NCBI GenBank assembly: GCA_002786065.1
Contig: NHNY01000029.1
Span: forward strand, 1-64,000
Origin: Microcyclospora pomicola
Taxonomy: Eukaryota > Ascomycota > Dothideomycetes > Capnodiales
DNA length: 64,000 nucleotides
Direction: 5' to 3'
Shown here one piece after another: positions 35,222-47,429 of this stretch. A model generated the notes under the pieces. It was not told the DNA's origin and made no database searches. It saw nothing but the letters and a program-made list of their open reading frames with translations. Within the stretch, counting starts at the first letter, position 1. Every line of letters starts with the position of its first letter. A program made the translations under genes and the position numbers.

Positions 35222-35399
35222 TCTCTGACATGTCCCAAAGAGTCAGCAACTTCCACCCTATCCGGCACCCGTTCGTGTTGCTGATGCATCGCGTGATTAG
35301 ATTTCCTTCAAGGTCAATGGCACCGTGCAAGGCGTCAACTATCGGTACAACCCTCTACGACCGGAACGAGTGACGCTGTTATTCTCTGACATGTCCCAA
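35222..35399. repeat. 17-bp direct repeat, 161 bp apart
   Basis: TCTCTGACATGTCCCAA occurs identically at 35222-35238 and 35383-35399 in the noncoding region upstream of the oxidase gene. No flanking target-site pattern was found. Confidence 0.8.
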
Positions 35400-36236
35400 C
35401 TAGTGCGTGGGCAGCAGAAAAGGCTCGCAGTCTGAATGTGACGGGTTACGCCAGAAATGCAGACGATGGCTCGGTATATTCGCATTACCCGTGAGCTCGT
35501 CATTAAAGATACCCTCACTCATTTCGTAACAGGTCGTCGGCGAAGCTCAAGGTGACCAGAGCTCGATCGACAAGTTCGTCCAGCATCTCAACTCGGGGCC
35601 CCAGGCTGCAGAGGTGACGGGATTTGAGAAGAAGGAGATTGAGACCAAAAGTGGCGACAAAGGATTTGAACGGTATGTTGATGAACTTTGTGAAAGTGTG
35701 CCAATCGACACATGCTGACAACCTCATTGTAGACGTTGATTATGTCTACAGCAATGCCATGATGCGACGGCGAACTGTAGCAGTAAGTACGTCTGGAGAC
35801 GGCGAAAGGTCCCAAGGTGACTTATGCTATGAACGCCCAACTTTGCTCGGGCATGCATGACTTCTTTCGTACGGGTTTCTCCGCCACGTTCGAAGGCAAG
35901 ACATGGGCTTTTTGAGAAGACGAGATGAGTCGGACGGGATTCTGGAGGTGTCAAGGCTTGTTGGTCTTTACGACTTCTGTAGTAGATCTTCGGAGTGAGC
36001 AGCACATTGCCACCACCCTAGCCCGTTATCACCCGAAGGTTTTCAGATCACGTGACAGTGATTTACCTTCGCCTACGCATGCGGATGCATCATGAAGTGA
36101 CACTACACACCTCCGGTGCATTCATCGTAATCACGACCTCGTCGAGCATGCGAGACACATACACTCCCGCGCAAGTCGACTTTCGTCTGTGTGAACTGAT
36201 ATATGCTGTGTTGCTCTGATCCGACTCATCGAAGTG

Positions 36237-36270
36237 CGGCCAGAAACCGGACGGAATCCTGCGGATGCGG
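36237..36270 (+). promoter_or_regulatory. CGG cluster with CGG-N7-CGG, candidate AOX induction motif
   Basis: Five CGG triplets occur in 34 bp. One pair, CGGAATCCTGCGG at 36252-36264, has exactly seven bases between triplets, matching the alternative-oxidase induction motif described for Neurospora aod-1, which binds the zinc-cluster factors AOD2/AOD5. It lies about 330 bp upstream of the oxidase start codon. Confidence 0.5.
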
Positions 36271-36591
36271 CGAGCAGCTGACATGTTCCCAATAACATCT
36301 CAGGTTCCTATTGGCGATTTTTGATCAGGAGACGCTGCAAAGGAACAGCAAGTCCACTTCCCTGCTACCATTGCGATGGTACCGGTGCCGGTCCCTCGCT
36401 TGGCTACGACTTCAAGCCGATGGAAGGCATTGGTGACTCGATGCCCAAGCGTCCATCACACGTAGCACATAAAGTGGCAAGTACGCTGACTCTTCTCATG
36501 ATCCTTTTCAACTACGATCCGTCAAGACACTCAACTTCCACTCATCCTGATTCCTACTACACATCTCACATCAAACCCAAGAGAAGTTCAC

Positions 36592-37707
36592 ATGTATTGC
36601 ACACGAGCACAAATCTCGCCAGCCATCATCACCAAACAAGGCGTCGCCTTGCTGAAGAGCCTGAATGGCCAAGTCAACCCCAGGTTCGCTGCAACCACGA
36701 TCATCGGCTTCCAACACCACCCACATCATGGAATTGCTTCGCTGCGGCAATTCAGCACTTCCAAACCGACTCGGGTGAAGGAGTTCTTTCCCGAGCCTGA
36801 CTCACCCAGCATAAGAACCACCAAAGCAGCATGGGCCCATCCAGTCTACACCTACGAGCAGATGGAAGAAGTGAAAGTTGCCCACCGTCAAGCTAAGGAC
36901 TGGTCGGATTATGTCGCCCTCTCCTTCCTGAGAGTTCTCAGAGCCGGCACAGACTTCGTCACTGGCTACAGGAAAGACCCCAACATATCACCCGAGAGCG
37001 GCAAGGTCGTCTCGTATATGACGGAGAGGAAATGGTTGGTGCGCTGCATCTTCCTCGAAAGTGTGGCCGGCGTTCCAGGCATGGTGGCGGGCATGCTTCG
37101 CCACCTACATTCCATGAGACGTATGAAGCGTGATAATGGATGGATCGAAACGTTGTTAGAAGTAAGTCGGAAATACGGCACCACTCACTATTGAGATTGC
37201 GTCTGACACTCGGTCCAGGAGTCCTACAACGAGCGCATGCATCTTTTGACATTCCTGAAGATGGCCGAGCCTGGCTGGTTCATGCGGCTGATGGTGCTCG
37301 GCGCACAAGGCGTCTTCTTCAACGCTATGTTCGTCTCCTATCTCATCTCGCCACGAACCTGCCACCGCTTTGTCGGCTACCTCGAAGAAGAGGCGGTGAT
37401 CACATACACGCGCATGATCGAGGATCTTGATGCTGGCAAGCTGCCCATGTTCAGCAAAGTCCAAGCTCCGGATATTGCAGTCAAGTACTGGAACATGCCC
37501 GAAGGCCATCGAGGCATGCGAGACTTGCTGCTGTACATTCGCGCCGATGAGAGCAAGCATCGTGAGGTGAATCATACCCTCGGCTGTCTACATAGCGACG
37601 ATCCGAACCCTTACGTGAGCGAATACAAGGACGAGAAGAAGCCACATCCCACCAAGGACTTGAAATATCAAAGGCCGCTTGGATGGGAGAGGGAAGAGGT
37701 GATATGA
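36592..37707 (+). CDS. AOX1: Mitochondrial alternative oxidase
   Basis: Exons 36592-37161 and 37219-37707 give 352 residues. The di-iron ligands are visible in four helices: [29 protein letters not shown] (formed across the 57-nt intron), [13 protein letters not shown] and [12 protein letters not shown]. The N-terminal 60 residues are basic and poor in acidic residues with RQFST, typical of a matrix-targeting peptide cut near there. The enzyme passes electrons from ubiquinol to oxygen without pumping protons and is induced when the cytochrome path is blocked. Length and motifs are those of a complete fungal enzyme. The upstream CGG-N7-CGG element suggests the usual retrograde control. Confidence 0.97.
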
Positions 37708-37972
37708 TGAGTTTCTGGCTCGATACAACATGTCGTCATGTGTTGGGTTGGCGTTACAAGGATGCACTCTCCACTTCGGTAGGAATAGATGGCTGTTTAG
37801 CCGGAGTTTTGATGATCACGGTGGATGAGCTTCCGAAGTTCCACGCATGGCCTGGCTGGTACCAACTACGTTTTGCCCCTGCATAAATCCGTCGCAAGCA
37901 TGCTAGCACCACACGCAGAACTAGTGTATCAGCACGGTAAAGTGAGGACATCGAAATTGTACAGTTTTCTGT

Positions 37973-39925
37973 CTAACGTTTCTTCTTCGCAGTGTCGATC
38001 CACTGCTGCAGCTCATGTAGACGCGCCAGAAGGATCTTCTTGTACCGCTCATGGTCGTAGGTGTCACGAATCCCCTTTACCAGCCTCTCAACCTTGACGA
38101 GCACCACACGTTTCACTGTCAGCGGATTCTCCCTCTGTACCACCGCACTCACCTGGGCGAAGAGCTCGACACGCTTCTTCCGCAGCTCCGGTCCATCCGC
38201 ATCCTCTGCTTTGCATAGCACACATCGACACTGGAAACCCCACGTCGTCACTAGAGCAGCTTGTCTCGCGCCATAGTCGGCGCTCTCGTCGTAGCTGTGG
38301 AAAAGCTCCTCACCCGCAGCGATCGGTCGCGTTGCGCGGATCACCATGAGATCCCCGATGAATTCCTTGATCACGTTGGGGACGCACGAGTGGTTGATGT
38401 ACGCCGCCCACACCCCCAGTCCCGTGCTGGCGCTTCGTGCGTCCTCCTCACGACCATCGGCCGCAGCCATGCCGAACGCGTTGCGGGCGATGATGTCGCG
38501 GATCTGGAACGTGTCGATGACTGGGCCGCCATCTTCGCAGATGAGTTGCTTGCCAGTGCCTGGATAGTCACCGCAGAGATCTAGGACTCTTTCGACTAGT
38601 GAAGGGTTGTTTGCCAGTTTCTGGACCAACGCTTGGTCGAGTCCGGCTGGTGCGGCACGGATCTTGTCGTCGCGGACATCGTAGGTCATGGCTGTCCAGG
38701 CTTCATTACGCTGGCCCCAGACTGCGCAGATGGCCTTCTCTCCCATCACGATCTCGCCAGTCTTAAACTTACGCGTGGCGAACAGACCGCGTCCTGCGCC
38801 TGGACTATCCCCGACCTGGGTACCAGCCAGGAAGTTGCCAGCATCCACAGATGGACGTGCTCTGGACATGGCAGCTTCTAGAGCTCGGAAATCATACTTG
38901 CCGGTCTCTTGTTCTCGACAGCGCCTGTCGACTTTTGCCATAGTGGCCACCACGTCACGGTCATTGGGTTGGAGGCTTTGCTGCTGCTCGAGGTACTTTC
39001 GGGCTTCCTCAAAAGCGCCGAGATTGTACGCTGCCGTGCCTGCGCGGAAGTACGCCTTGCTGTCCAGGTCTCTATGCTTCACATCCTCGATACCAGTGAC
39101 GGCAGCCAATGCGTCAGTCTTGGCTTCATCGAATCGGCCGAGGAGAAGGTTGATGTGCGCACGATTCCGATGCAGGTCATATGTGATGGTCTCTTCATCT
39201 CTTGAATTATCTGCGCTCAACTGCAGCCCCTGCGTATACATCGCGAGTGCCCCTGATAAGTTCTGCTTTTTCAGCGCCGCATTTCCCTCTTCCTTGCACT
39301 TCTTCCTTGACATCAATGCCTTTGCTGCTATTTGCCCGCCTACTCCATTCTCTTGCTTCAGCACAGCATCGTCGCCACACACAACCAGATCTGACGGGTG
39401 ATCCACCATCAACGTCTGCTCCCCTTCCTCATTGATCGTCAAATAAGGCTCTTTGAGCTGAAACACCCTCCCACTCTCGAGGACCTCCCCGCCATACCGC
39501 AGCTTGTGCAGCCCCATCTCCAGCCGCTCCTTCTGCCCGTCCGCCTCCACCACCGTCCACGACCGCGCCGCGAGCTCCACCACCTCCGCCACCCGCCGCA
39601 CCGTCAGCACTCGCCCGCGATGATGCGACTGCAGCCGCAGCTCCGTCAATGCGATCGGCTGCAGCGCCGAGAACGCCACGATGCAAGGCGGATACGTCTC
39701 GCCGACCGCGAACGACGGGATGGGCTCCGATTTCACTGACGGGTCTTGCGGGCCCGCCATATCGGCCATGAGCGACGCCATGGTGACGGCCTGATGGATG
39801 GCCAAGGCGTCTGTCGGCGGCCGCAGCTGCCCTACGACCTCCTGGCATCTTGTCAGCCGTCGCTTCGCGGTTGAGCGTATGCGCTCGGTCTCCGCGGCTG
39901 TCAAGTAGATGGTTGCTGGACCCAT
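37973..39925 (-). CDS. TPR- and SET-domain protein (SMYD-like)
   Basis: One minus-strand exon, 650 residues, from the ATG at 39925. TPR-type helices occupy about residues 205-345 (CKEEGNAALKKQNLSGALAM, AYFRAGTAAYNLGAFEEARK). A SET domain starts at GAGRGLFATRKFKTGEIV near 375 and contains the NHSCVPNV cofactor-site motif near 511 and GEELFHSYD. A cysteine group, CRCVLC, follows as in the post-SET zinc site. It is a predicted protein-lysine methyltransferase; the substrate is unknown. The first 170 residues have no recognised domain. It is convergent with the oxidase gene, 265 bp apart. Confidence 0.88.
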   Translation of the reverse strand: MGPATIYLTAAETERIRSTAKRRLTRCQEVVGQLRPPTDALAIHQAVTMASLMADMAGPQDPSVKSEPIPSFAVGETYPPCIVAFSALQPIALTELRLQSHHRGRVLTVRRVAEVVELAARSWTVVEADGQKERLEMGLHKLRYGGEVLESGRVFQLKEPYLTINEEGEQTLMVDHPSDLVVCGDDAVLKQENGVGGQIAAKALMSRKKCKEEGNAALKKQNLSGALAMYTQGLQLSADNSRDEETITYDLHRNRAHINLLLGRFDEAKTDALAAVTGIEDVKHRDLDSKAYFRAGTAAYNLGAFEEARKYLEQQQSLQPNDRDVVATMAKVDRRCREQETGKYDFRALEAAMSRARPSVDAGNFLAGTQVGDSPGAGRGLFATRKFKTGEIVMGEKAICAVWGQRNEAWTAMTYDVRDDKIRAAPAGLDQALVQKLANNPSLVERVLDLCGDYPGTGKQLICEDGGPVIDTFQIRDIIARNAFGMAAADGREEDARSASTGLGVWAAYINHSCVPNVIKEFIGDLMVIRATRPIAAGEELFHSYDESADYGARQAALVTTWGFQCRCVLCKAEDADGPELRKKRVELFAQVSAVVQRENPLTVKRVVLVKVERLVKGIRDTYDHERYKKILLARLHELQQWIDTAKKKR

Positions 39926-40492
39926 TGCCCTGAGAAGCTTGTAGTTATCTCAGATCTAACGATTGATATACTAAACTATTACCGAGCAAACAGAGCAATT
40001 CCGTGAACCAGAAATGAACGAGAAAGGGGCGAACCTCCCGAAGCTGGTTTGTGGGAGGGTTTTGATATCTCCCATGCCGACGCTTCAGCATGAATGCTCT
40101 GTCACGAAGCGTCAGCATCTTGATTAACGTGCTTATTCTTACGATGTCAATCGACAACCGTATTGTCGATCAGCATAGAAATATGACTCCGATGAAACCA
40201 CGTGATCGGCTTCTTGACTCACTTTCATGTTCAGCTCTGACATTAAGCTTTGGCGAGTTGCCGTGTGACAGTGTGAGTATCATTAAATTTTCATTAGACT
40301 TTTTGACCTTCAGTGCGTCAAGTCATGTGTAATATGTACATCTTCGTCTCGTTGCCGTTCGCAGACACCGCTGCAGGCCCCAGTCCCTTTCCTGTCCCAT
40401 GCAGATTTTATTTTTCCAGATCCCTAGGGCTTCGTGCCCAAATGCCCCTTTCGCTATGCAAGACAAGAACGCTAGATTGCGAGGCAGTAAAA
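39926..40492. other. Intergenic region, nothing recognised
   Basis: Upstream region of the TPR-SET gene and 3' flank of the GH16 gene; no gene or motif is recognised. Confidence 0.5.
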
Positions 40493-42003
40493 TCATAAAA
40501 GGCAAATCGCGCTGAGGAGCACGGTACAAACTGCGAGCACCCATCGGAGACCCACACGCTCGTTGGCGCCAGAGGTTTGTGTTGTTGCGATCGAGACGAC
40601 TGAGGCGGTCCCTTGAGGCAATGTCGTAATCGTGGCCGATGCTTTGGCTTTGACAGCCCCGTTCTGGACGGTGATAAGGGTGGAAGTGGGTGCACAGCCT
40701 GATGGATACACCGTCGTCGCCAAACCTTGGTCATCCCATCCTGTTGAAACTCCGATAGGCACGACTGCACTGGTCAGGAAGCCCTGCTCATCGTAGGACG
40801 TGACAGTGCTATAGCGCAAGGCCGAGCAGGAGGCTACTGGCGAGACCACCGGCGACGATGTAGACGAGACGTGTTGGAATGTCGACTGTAAACATGTTAG
40901 CATGATGATCAATTTTGGGAAGGCGCGCGATGGTGCTTACTCACTAATGCCGCACTAGGCGGGACGACTTTTCCAGAGCCGGATACTGTCCATCCACTTG
41001 GTAACCCGGGATATGTGGTTTCCGTCGCTGTCGCTTGAGTGGTCGTGGAAATGGTCCACGTACCAACACCAGGTGTACTACAAGTCGAGCAGTCTGCATG
41101 GGTGCCTGAGAATGGCTCGGTGCTGCCGCTTGAGGTCGAAGTGATGGCCGGGGCGGAAGCACTGGTGCCACTCGCTGCGCCAGAGTTACCATTCACTGAG
41201 CCGCCTGTAGATTCGATTGAGTCCCAGTCACCGCTTTCGTCGCCGTATGTGTATGCAGTGCCAGTAGAGAAGTCGACCACCGACAGAGACTTGACAACCA
41301 TGGTGAATGGGCCTTGAGAGTAATCTGTCGGTCCTTGAGCCCATTCGATGGTTCCTGCGCTGTTCGATGAATCACCGCCACTCCAAGCTCCGAGTTTGAG
41401 CTGCATCGGCGTTTGCGGGAATTGGCCGTTCGCGTCGCTGCTGGACAGGACACGAACTGTTGTACCATCGATCGACCAGACAATCTGACTTTCGGTCCAT
41501 TCGATGGAGTAGGTGTGAAATTCCGATTGCGAGTCACTCACGCCGTGTACAGCAGCTCGATCGTATGTTGTGGTTTGTCCCTTGCCAAAGTAGTTCGACT
41601 GAACTTCCCCGGATTGTGCGCCCAACCATTCCCAGTCGATCTCGTCCAAATCGTCTGATTGTAGCACCGCACTGCTGACAATTCCAGCACCTGGCGCAGC
41701 CTTCATCACCACGTCGTATCTCCCAAACATGATGTACCAATTCGATACCAACGTCGGCGCGTCTCCTGATTCAGCAACGGTGAAAGATGCACCATCTGAG
41801 CCATATGTCGGTACGCCTTGCGCTGTGAAGGCGTCTGAAGCCGAGGTGAAGTCCACACTGAATGAACCACCCAGGGCAGGGTCCGAAGAGCAGTCGGATT
41901 CCGTCGTCGGATTGCAGGATGTGTATGTTTGCTGAAGGGACGGTTGTGCGAAAAGAAGACTGGCAATGGTAGCAATGGTCGCAAGTCGTAGAGGAGAGCT
42001 CAT
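40493..42003 (-). CDS. GPI-anchored Crh-type transglycosylase, GH16
   Basis: Minus-strand exons 42003-40945 and 40885-40493 give 483 residues. The start at 42003 opens a typical signal peptide (MSSPLRLATIATIASLLFAQ); the frame is open above it and contains a further ATG at 42087, but that would bury the signal. The active-site motif DEIDWEWLG lies near residue 120, with the two Glu as nucleophile and acid/base. A Ser/Thr-rich linker follows the catalytic domain, then a C-terminal hydrophobic run (RWVLAVCTVLLSAICLL), as for GPI attachment. Crh enzymes join chitin to beta-glucan in the wall. The exon 2 part encodes the Ser/Thr-rich tail and anchor signal. Confidence 0.92.
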
Positions 42004-42554
42004 GGCGAGCACGTCTCCGAGAGTCAGCATCGAGAGTACGGAGAGTGTGACCGTGCAAGCTAGGAGATGTCTGAGTGCTGAGTGCACCGAGAGGGTGTCT
42101 GGGTGGTAGAGGAAAGGCAGGTAAAGACTATAGAGCTGGTTAATGGATCTGAGGTAGAGGCTAGATGAGGTGAGTCTGCGGTTTGTTTGTATTGTATCCA
42201 GGATAAAGGCAGTGGAGTGTGAAGGAATGTAATATACTTAATGACAGCAAGCTATTCCACTACCAGCCTCACTGATTCATACAGTTTCGTTGGCTGTTGT
42301 GACGTTGCAGCATTGAAGTTGCGATTGTTGGAGGCTGGAAGATGGCTGGTGACCACGAGGCAGCGGAAAGTGGCTGGGCTTTCGATTTAAGCTTTACACT
42401 TTCGGCTACTCCCGCCCAAATTCTGGCTGGGCTGTGAGTCGAAGATGACTGGAGAGAAAACATTTCAACATTTCGTTGGAAGGCATCCTTGACGGTTCGA
42501 ACTCGCTATTTGGCCTTCAGAGAATTCACACGCTGTACCAATACCGTGACCAAC
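42004..42554. other. Divergent promoter, GH16 and PRO2
   Basis: About 550 bp between opposite start codons; no gene or recognised site. Confidence 0.5.
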
Positions 42555-44033
42555 ATGTCTCTGACCAATGCGTCGCCTGAGCAGGCCGCACGCGCAGCCA
42601 AGATCTCTTCTCGAACACTGGCTACTTTGCCGACTTCAGCTCGCAACCATGCATTGGATGTTATATACGAAGCTTTGGCAGCATCACGGGAAGAGATCCT
42701 AGTTGCCAATGCCAAAGATCTTGAACTGGCGACTAGAGCCTCCGCCGAAGGACAACTAAGTCCAAGTATTCTCAAGAGGCTTGATCTTTCACGTAAAGGA
42801 AAGTTCGACGACATGCTACAAGGCATCAAAGATGTGAGAATGTTGCCCGATCCCGGTAGGTGATGCTTGCGGTCACTTCTTCACGTTGTTTTCATTCCAC
42901 ATGCGCTCATGGTCCAGCTGTTTCGCAAATTCGGGAGCGTGCGGTCGAGAATCCTGCTGACTCCAACAGTCGGCAGGGTGGACCTACGGACAGAATTGGA
43001 CGATGGCCTCATACTACAGCGACAAACATGTCCAATTGGGGTGCTACTGATCATTTTCGAGGCGCGTCCGGAAGTCATTGCCAATATCGCGTCGTTGGCC
43101 ATCAAATCCGCAAATGCAGCTATCCTTAAAGGAGGAAAGGAGTCGACTGAGTCGTTCAAAACGATATCCACGGTCATTTCCAAAGCACTCGCATCGACGG
43201 AGGTTCCAAACGACTCGATTCAATTAGTCACAACTAGAGATGCGGTCGACCCGTTACTCGAGCTCAGCCAGTACATTGACCTGGTGATCCCACGAGGCTC
43301 GAATGATCTGGTCCGACATTGTCAGAAGCACGCCCATATGCCTGTACTAGGACACGCAGATGGCATGTGCCATGCATATTTGCACTCGGATGCCGACGAG
43401 GGTATGGCAGTCAGTGTCATTGTGGATTCCAAGATCGACTATCCCGCCGCGTGCAACGCCTTGGAGTGTTTACTTGTGCATGAAAGTGCCCTGGAGACCA
43501 CATTGCCAGCTGTGGCATCGGCGCTCATGGCCAAGGGCGTGGTACTTCGATGTGACCCAGCATCACTAGCTGCCCTCACGCAACGACTTTCCAAAGATCA
43601 TGTACAACTACTTCAACAAGCCACCGACGCGGACTATTCGACAGAATTCCTCGACTTGATTCTTGCCATTCGAACGATACCGGCTTCCGACTCGACTACT
43701 GCTCTGGACACAGCTATAGACCACATCAACACTCACGGATCCCATCACACTGATATCATCCTCACAGACTCGCAGCAAGCTGCAGATCGATTCATGGCCG
43801 GTGTTGATTCCGCTTGCAAGTTTTGGAACGCAAGCACACGATTCAGCGATGGCATGCGGTTTGGGTTTGGTACGGAGGTGGGCATCAGTACAAACAAGGT
43901 ACATGCTCGCGGACCGGTAGGTTTGGAGGGTTTGATGATTCACGAGTACAGGATCGCTGGGAATGGACAAGGCGCGGCAATGTATGGTGGTGCAGGAGGG
44001 AGGCAATACAAACATCGAAAGCTGCCTTTATAA
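42555..44033 (+). CDS. PRO2: Gamma-glutamyl phosphate reductase
   Basis: Exons 42555-42855 and 42970-44033 give 454 residues, the normal length. Recognisable blocks are TELDDGLILQRQTCPIGVLL, FEARPEVIANIASLAIKSAN, AAILKGGKES, the catalytic-cysteine segment GHADGMCHAYLH, and RFGFGTEVGISTNKVHARGP near the C-terminus. It reduces gamma-glutamyl phosphate to glutamate semialdehyde with NADPH, the second step of proline synthesis. The 114-nt intron reads G|GTAGGT to CCAACAG with a CTGAC branch site, and splicing restores DPGVGRVDL. The ATG at 42555 is the first in frame. Confidence 0.96.
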
Positions 44034-45436
44034 GGCGTCGAACATTGAGCAGAATAAGAGGTCCAATCACGCCGCTGTGCAACTTCTGTGTTCTGTGCTA
44101 CGACTGCGTCGAACATGCAGTCTCTGCGCGAAGAATCTGCAGGTTACCGTCCATGACACCTCGTTTCGCTACCACGCGCCATGCACAGTCTACAGAAAAT
44201 CTCGCCTTCGGATCGTAATTACAACAAGCGCTGACTCAAGATATAGAGATCAACCTCGATCGCCACCAGGGTGGTGCTATGGTTCTGCAGTGCTTATACC
44301 AGAGTATGCATCTTGTGCGTCGCTTTGTGCGAGGACTGTGAACGGGTTGCTGGATTCTCGAGCGTACCAAATGTTTCTACGGAACCGATTGTACTTCTTC
44401 GATACCTGGGATGGCACGGTTTGCGATGCGAGGCCTGAACTCCAAGCTGCAGGTCTCCGTTCCTGATGGTCACTGTGTCCGGAACGGCTGCCAGTCCGAC
44501 TGCACAGTGGCTCTCGTGCGGCCCAAGAACATCTGTGCGAACTTCTGCTCAAAGGAAAGTGGGCGCTGCGTTGCAAAGTTTCTTGGTATCAGACGGTCTT
44601 GGCGGGACTTGTTGCACGCGTCTTGGCTCTTGCTGCAATGCCATTGACCGCCAAGCTCATCTCGCCTCGAACTCAATAGTCGGTGAGATGATTTCGAGAT
44701 TCAGCTCAAGTGATCAGTATCATCCGAGGATTCGCGGAGGAGCTACAGCTCAGTGATGGACGCCCATGCGTTAAGACTCTACACCACGATGCACCAAGCA
44801 CGGCGATACAAAGTACGATCTTATTTTAGATTTGATCCCTGGGACGATGCTCGCCATAACAGGTCGGTGGAGCAATAGCTGGCTGTGGCGCCTTCGTATA
44901 CCACGGACAAACCCACCATAATGTACGACTCATATCAATGCTTCAGGATCCGAGATGAAATCAAGTCCGTACAAGTAAAGTTGCAGTGCTCGCACGTGGC
45001 GCCAAGTCACAACAATGTCGGTTGCGGAACGAGGCACCTCGTCTTCGCGCGACTCCAAGTCCTCGATCAGAGCAGTTTTTACGAAGTCGTGAGCATTCCT
45101 ACCACGCCGAGCGAACGCGATTCTTGATGTTAAGGTTTGCGATGCACGCGAGCCCCACCCAGCCAGCCGTTGGGCGTGATCATAATGCTACCGTACCTTA
45201 ACCTTCAATAGACCTACACCCCCACGACTCCACGAGCATATGAGCCTGATTGTTCCCAGTCCTCTGCGCGCAAATTTACCTCGACAGCTTATTGTTCGCT
45301 TGCTCTTGTGGTAAAATAGTTCATATTATTATCGTTCGCGAGTGGTTTGCGCTCGAAGTTGCGACTGTGACCATTGCACCGGATCCGCTTGCATAACTCG
45401 GCATATTCTTATCTGATCGCAGTCGGTATAGCAGGC
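44034..45436. other. Intergenic region, nothing recognised
   Basis: About 1.4 kb between two plus-strand genes. Only short, family-less open frames; no tRNA or known motif found. Confidence 0.55.
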
Positions 45437-47429
45437 ATGAGAGTCGCATTTTCAGCATTCTTACTCGGGGCGACCTATGTCAATGCACTTTGGCCCATAC
45501 CGTCCATCTATACAAGTGGCGATCAAGTGCTTTGGGTAGACCGCAATGTCAAGATTACATACAGTGGTCCACCACAGGTTCGTGGTCGTTCCGTCCACCG
45601 GGAATAGATCGAGTAAAAGCTTCTAATGTATCCCAGGGCTACGGTCATGCGGCATCATCATCCCCATACTCCGCTAGGATTGTGAACAACGCGATCGAAC
45701 GAACATACGATACACTTTTCCATAAAAACTTCGTGCCCTGGAAGTTCCACCCTCGTTTCTCCAGCTTCGAACCAACCCATAATGGCGAGGATGCTACCTA
45801 CATCCAGTCGATAGTGCTGCACCAGGGCAGTGCTGATGTGGCCAACATCGAGAAACCGACTGAGTCCTTGGACGAATCTTATTCGCTGGATATAAGTGCC
45901 GCTGGCAAGGTCACGATCTCTGCGAACTCATCCATAGGCCTCACTTATGGCTTGACAACCTTCACACAGCTGTTCTACCAACATACCCAAGGATTCATCT
46001 ATACGTCTTTAGCTCCAGTTCACATTGAAGATAAGCCCAAGTTCCAATGGCGTGGCCTCAACATCGATACCTCAAGGACTTTCAAACCCATGAGCGCGAT
46101 GTATCGCATGATCGACGCCATGGCTTTCAACAAGATGAATCGCTTGCATTGGCATGCCACTGATGCCCAGGCGTGGCCTTTGGAGGTCCCTTCCATGCCT
46201 GAACTCTCGCAGAAAGGCGCGTACATTGCATTCGAGGTTTACACCCCACAGGACGTCAAGGCGTTACAGGAGTACGGAGCACTGAACGGCGTGACTGTAG
46301 TCCTCGAGTTTGACAATCCAGGCCACACCTCTTCAATCTGGTTTTCGCACCCGGAACTGATCGCTGCCTTCGATGTGCAGCCGGACTGGACCTCCGTTGC
46401 TGCCGAACCGCCGTCCGGTACTTTGAAGCTCAATTCTCCAGCGGTGTACAGCTTCCTCGAAAAGTTGTTCGATGACCTCTTGCCACGCCTGAAGCCACTT
46501 TCGAGCTATTTCCATCTAGGTGGCGATGAAGTCAATGTCAACGCCTACGCACTGGATGATACGGTGCGCACGAATGATACTGCCGTCCTCCAGCCTCTGA
46601 TGCAGAAGTACATGAACAGGAATATGAAGCAGGTCACTGCGGCTGGTTTCATTCCCTTGGTTTGGGAGGAGATGCTCCTTCAGTGGAACCTGACGCTGGC
46701 CAACAACACCATCGTCCAGACGTGGCAAAGTGACGATGCTGTGCTTGCTGTTGTGAAAGCAGGCTATCGTGCTTTGGCGGGAAACTACAACTTCTGGTCA
46801 GTCATCATTCTCGTCCTTATCCCTTTGACTTCTCTCCATATCATGAGGATCTTCGCTGACTGAGTTTGTTCACCAGGTATTTGGATTGCGGTAAGTCAGC
46901 ACCTCATTTGCTCGCCTGGATATAAAGCAGGAATTGATTCGCATTTGTTCTGACATGAACACACTTGCTCGAGCTCATGACAAGACTTGGTACCTCAATT
47001 TGTAATACTGACAAACCTCCCGCAGGTCAAGGCCAATGGCTCGACTTCCACCCGGACAACGCCGCCGGCTACTGGCCCTTCACCGACTACTGCGCACCGC
47101 GCAAGAACTGGCGATTGATGTACAGCTACGACCCGCTGGCCGGGATCCCCGCCGATCTCGCGCACCTGGTCATTGGCGGCGAAGCGCACATCTGGTCCGA
47201 GCAGACTGACGCCATCAACTTCGAGACCATGGTGTGGCCGCGCGCCGCCGTGGCGGCTGAAGTGCTGTGGAGCGGCGCCAAAGACCCTGCCACTGGCCAG
47301 AATCGCAGCCAGATCACCGCCAGCCCGCGGTTGTCGGAAATGCGGGAACGCTTGATCGCGCGCGGTATCAGGGCGGAGCCGATCCAGATGCCGTTTTGTA
47401 CTATGAACGGGACGCAGTGCGCGTTGTAA
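45437..47429 (+). CDS. Secreted beta-N-acetylhexosaminidase, GH20
   Basis: Exons 45437-45577, 45637-46796, 46877-46890 (14 nt) and 47026-47429 give 572 residues. A signal peptide starts MRVAFSAFLLGATYVNA, then LWPIPSIYTSGDQVLWV as in fungal enzymes. The catalytic motif HLGGDEVN puts the Asp-Glu pair at residues 344-345; LHWHATDAQAWPLEVPSMPE and GGEAHIWSEQTD complete the active site. The enzyme splits N-acetylglucosamine from chitin oligomers or glycans. The 14-nt exon encodes only YLDC plus split codons, and its inclusion is needed to join NFW to GQGQWLDF in frame. Introns are 59, 80 and 135 nt. Confidence 0.95.

Larger units (their letters stand above)
34520..36591. other. Long divergent intergenic region upstream of AOX
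   Basis: About 2 kb without a recognisable gene. It contains the 17-bp direct repeat at 35222/35383 and the CGG cluster at 36237-36270. Confidence 0.6.
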
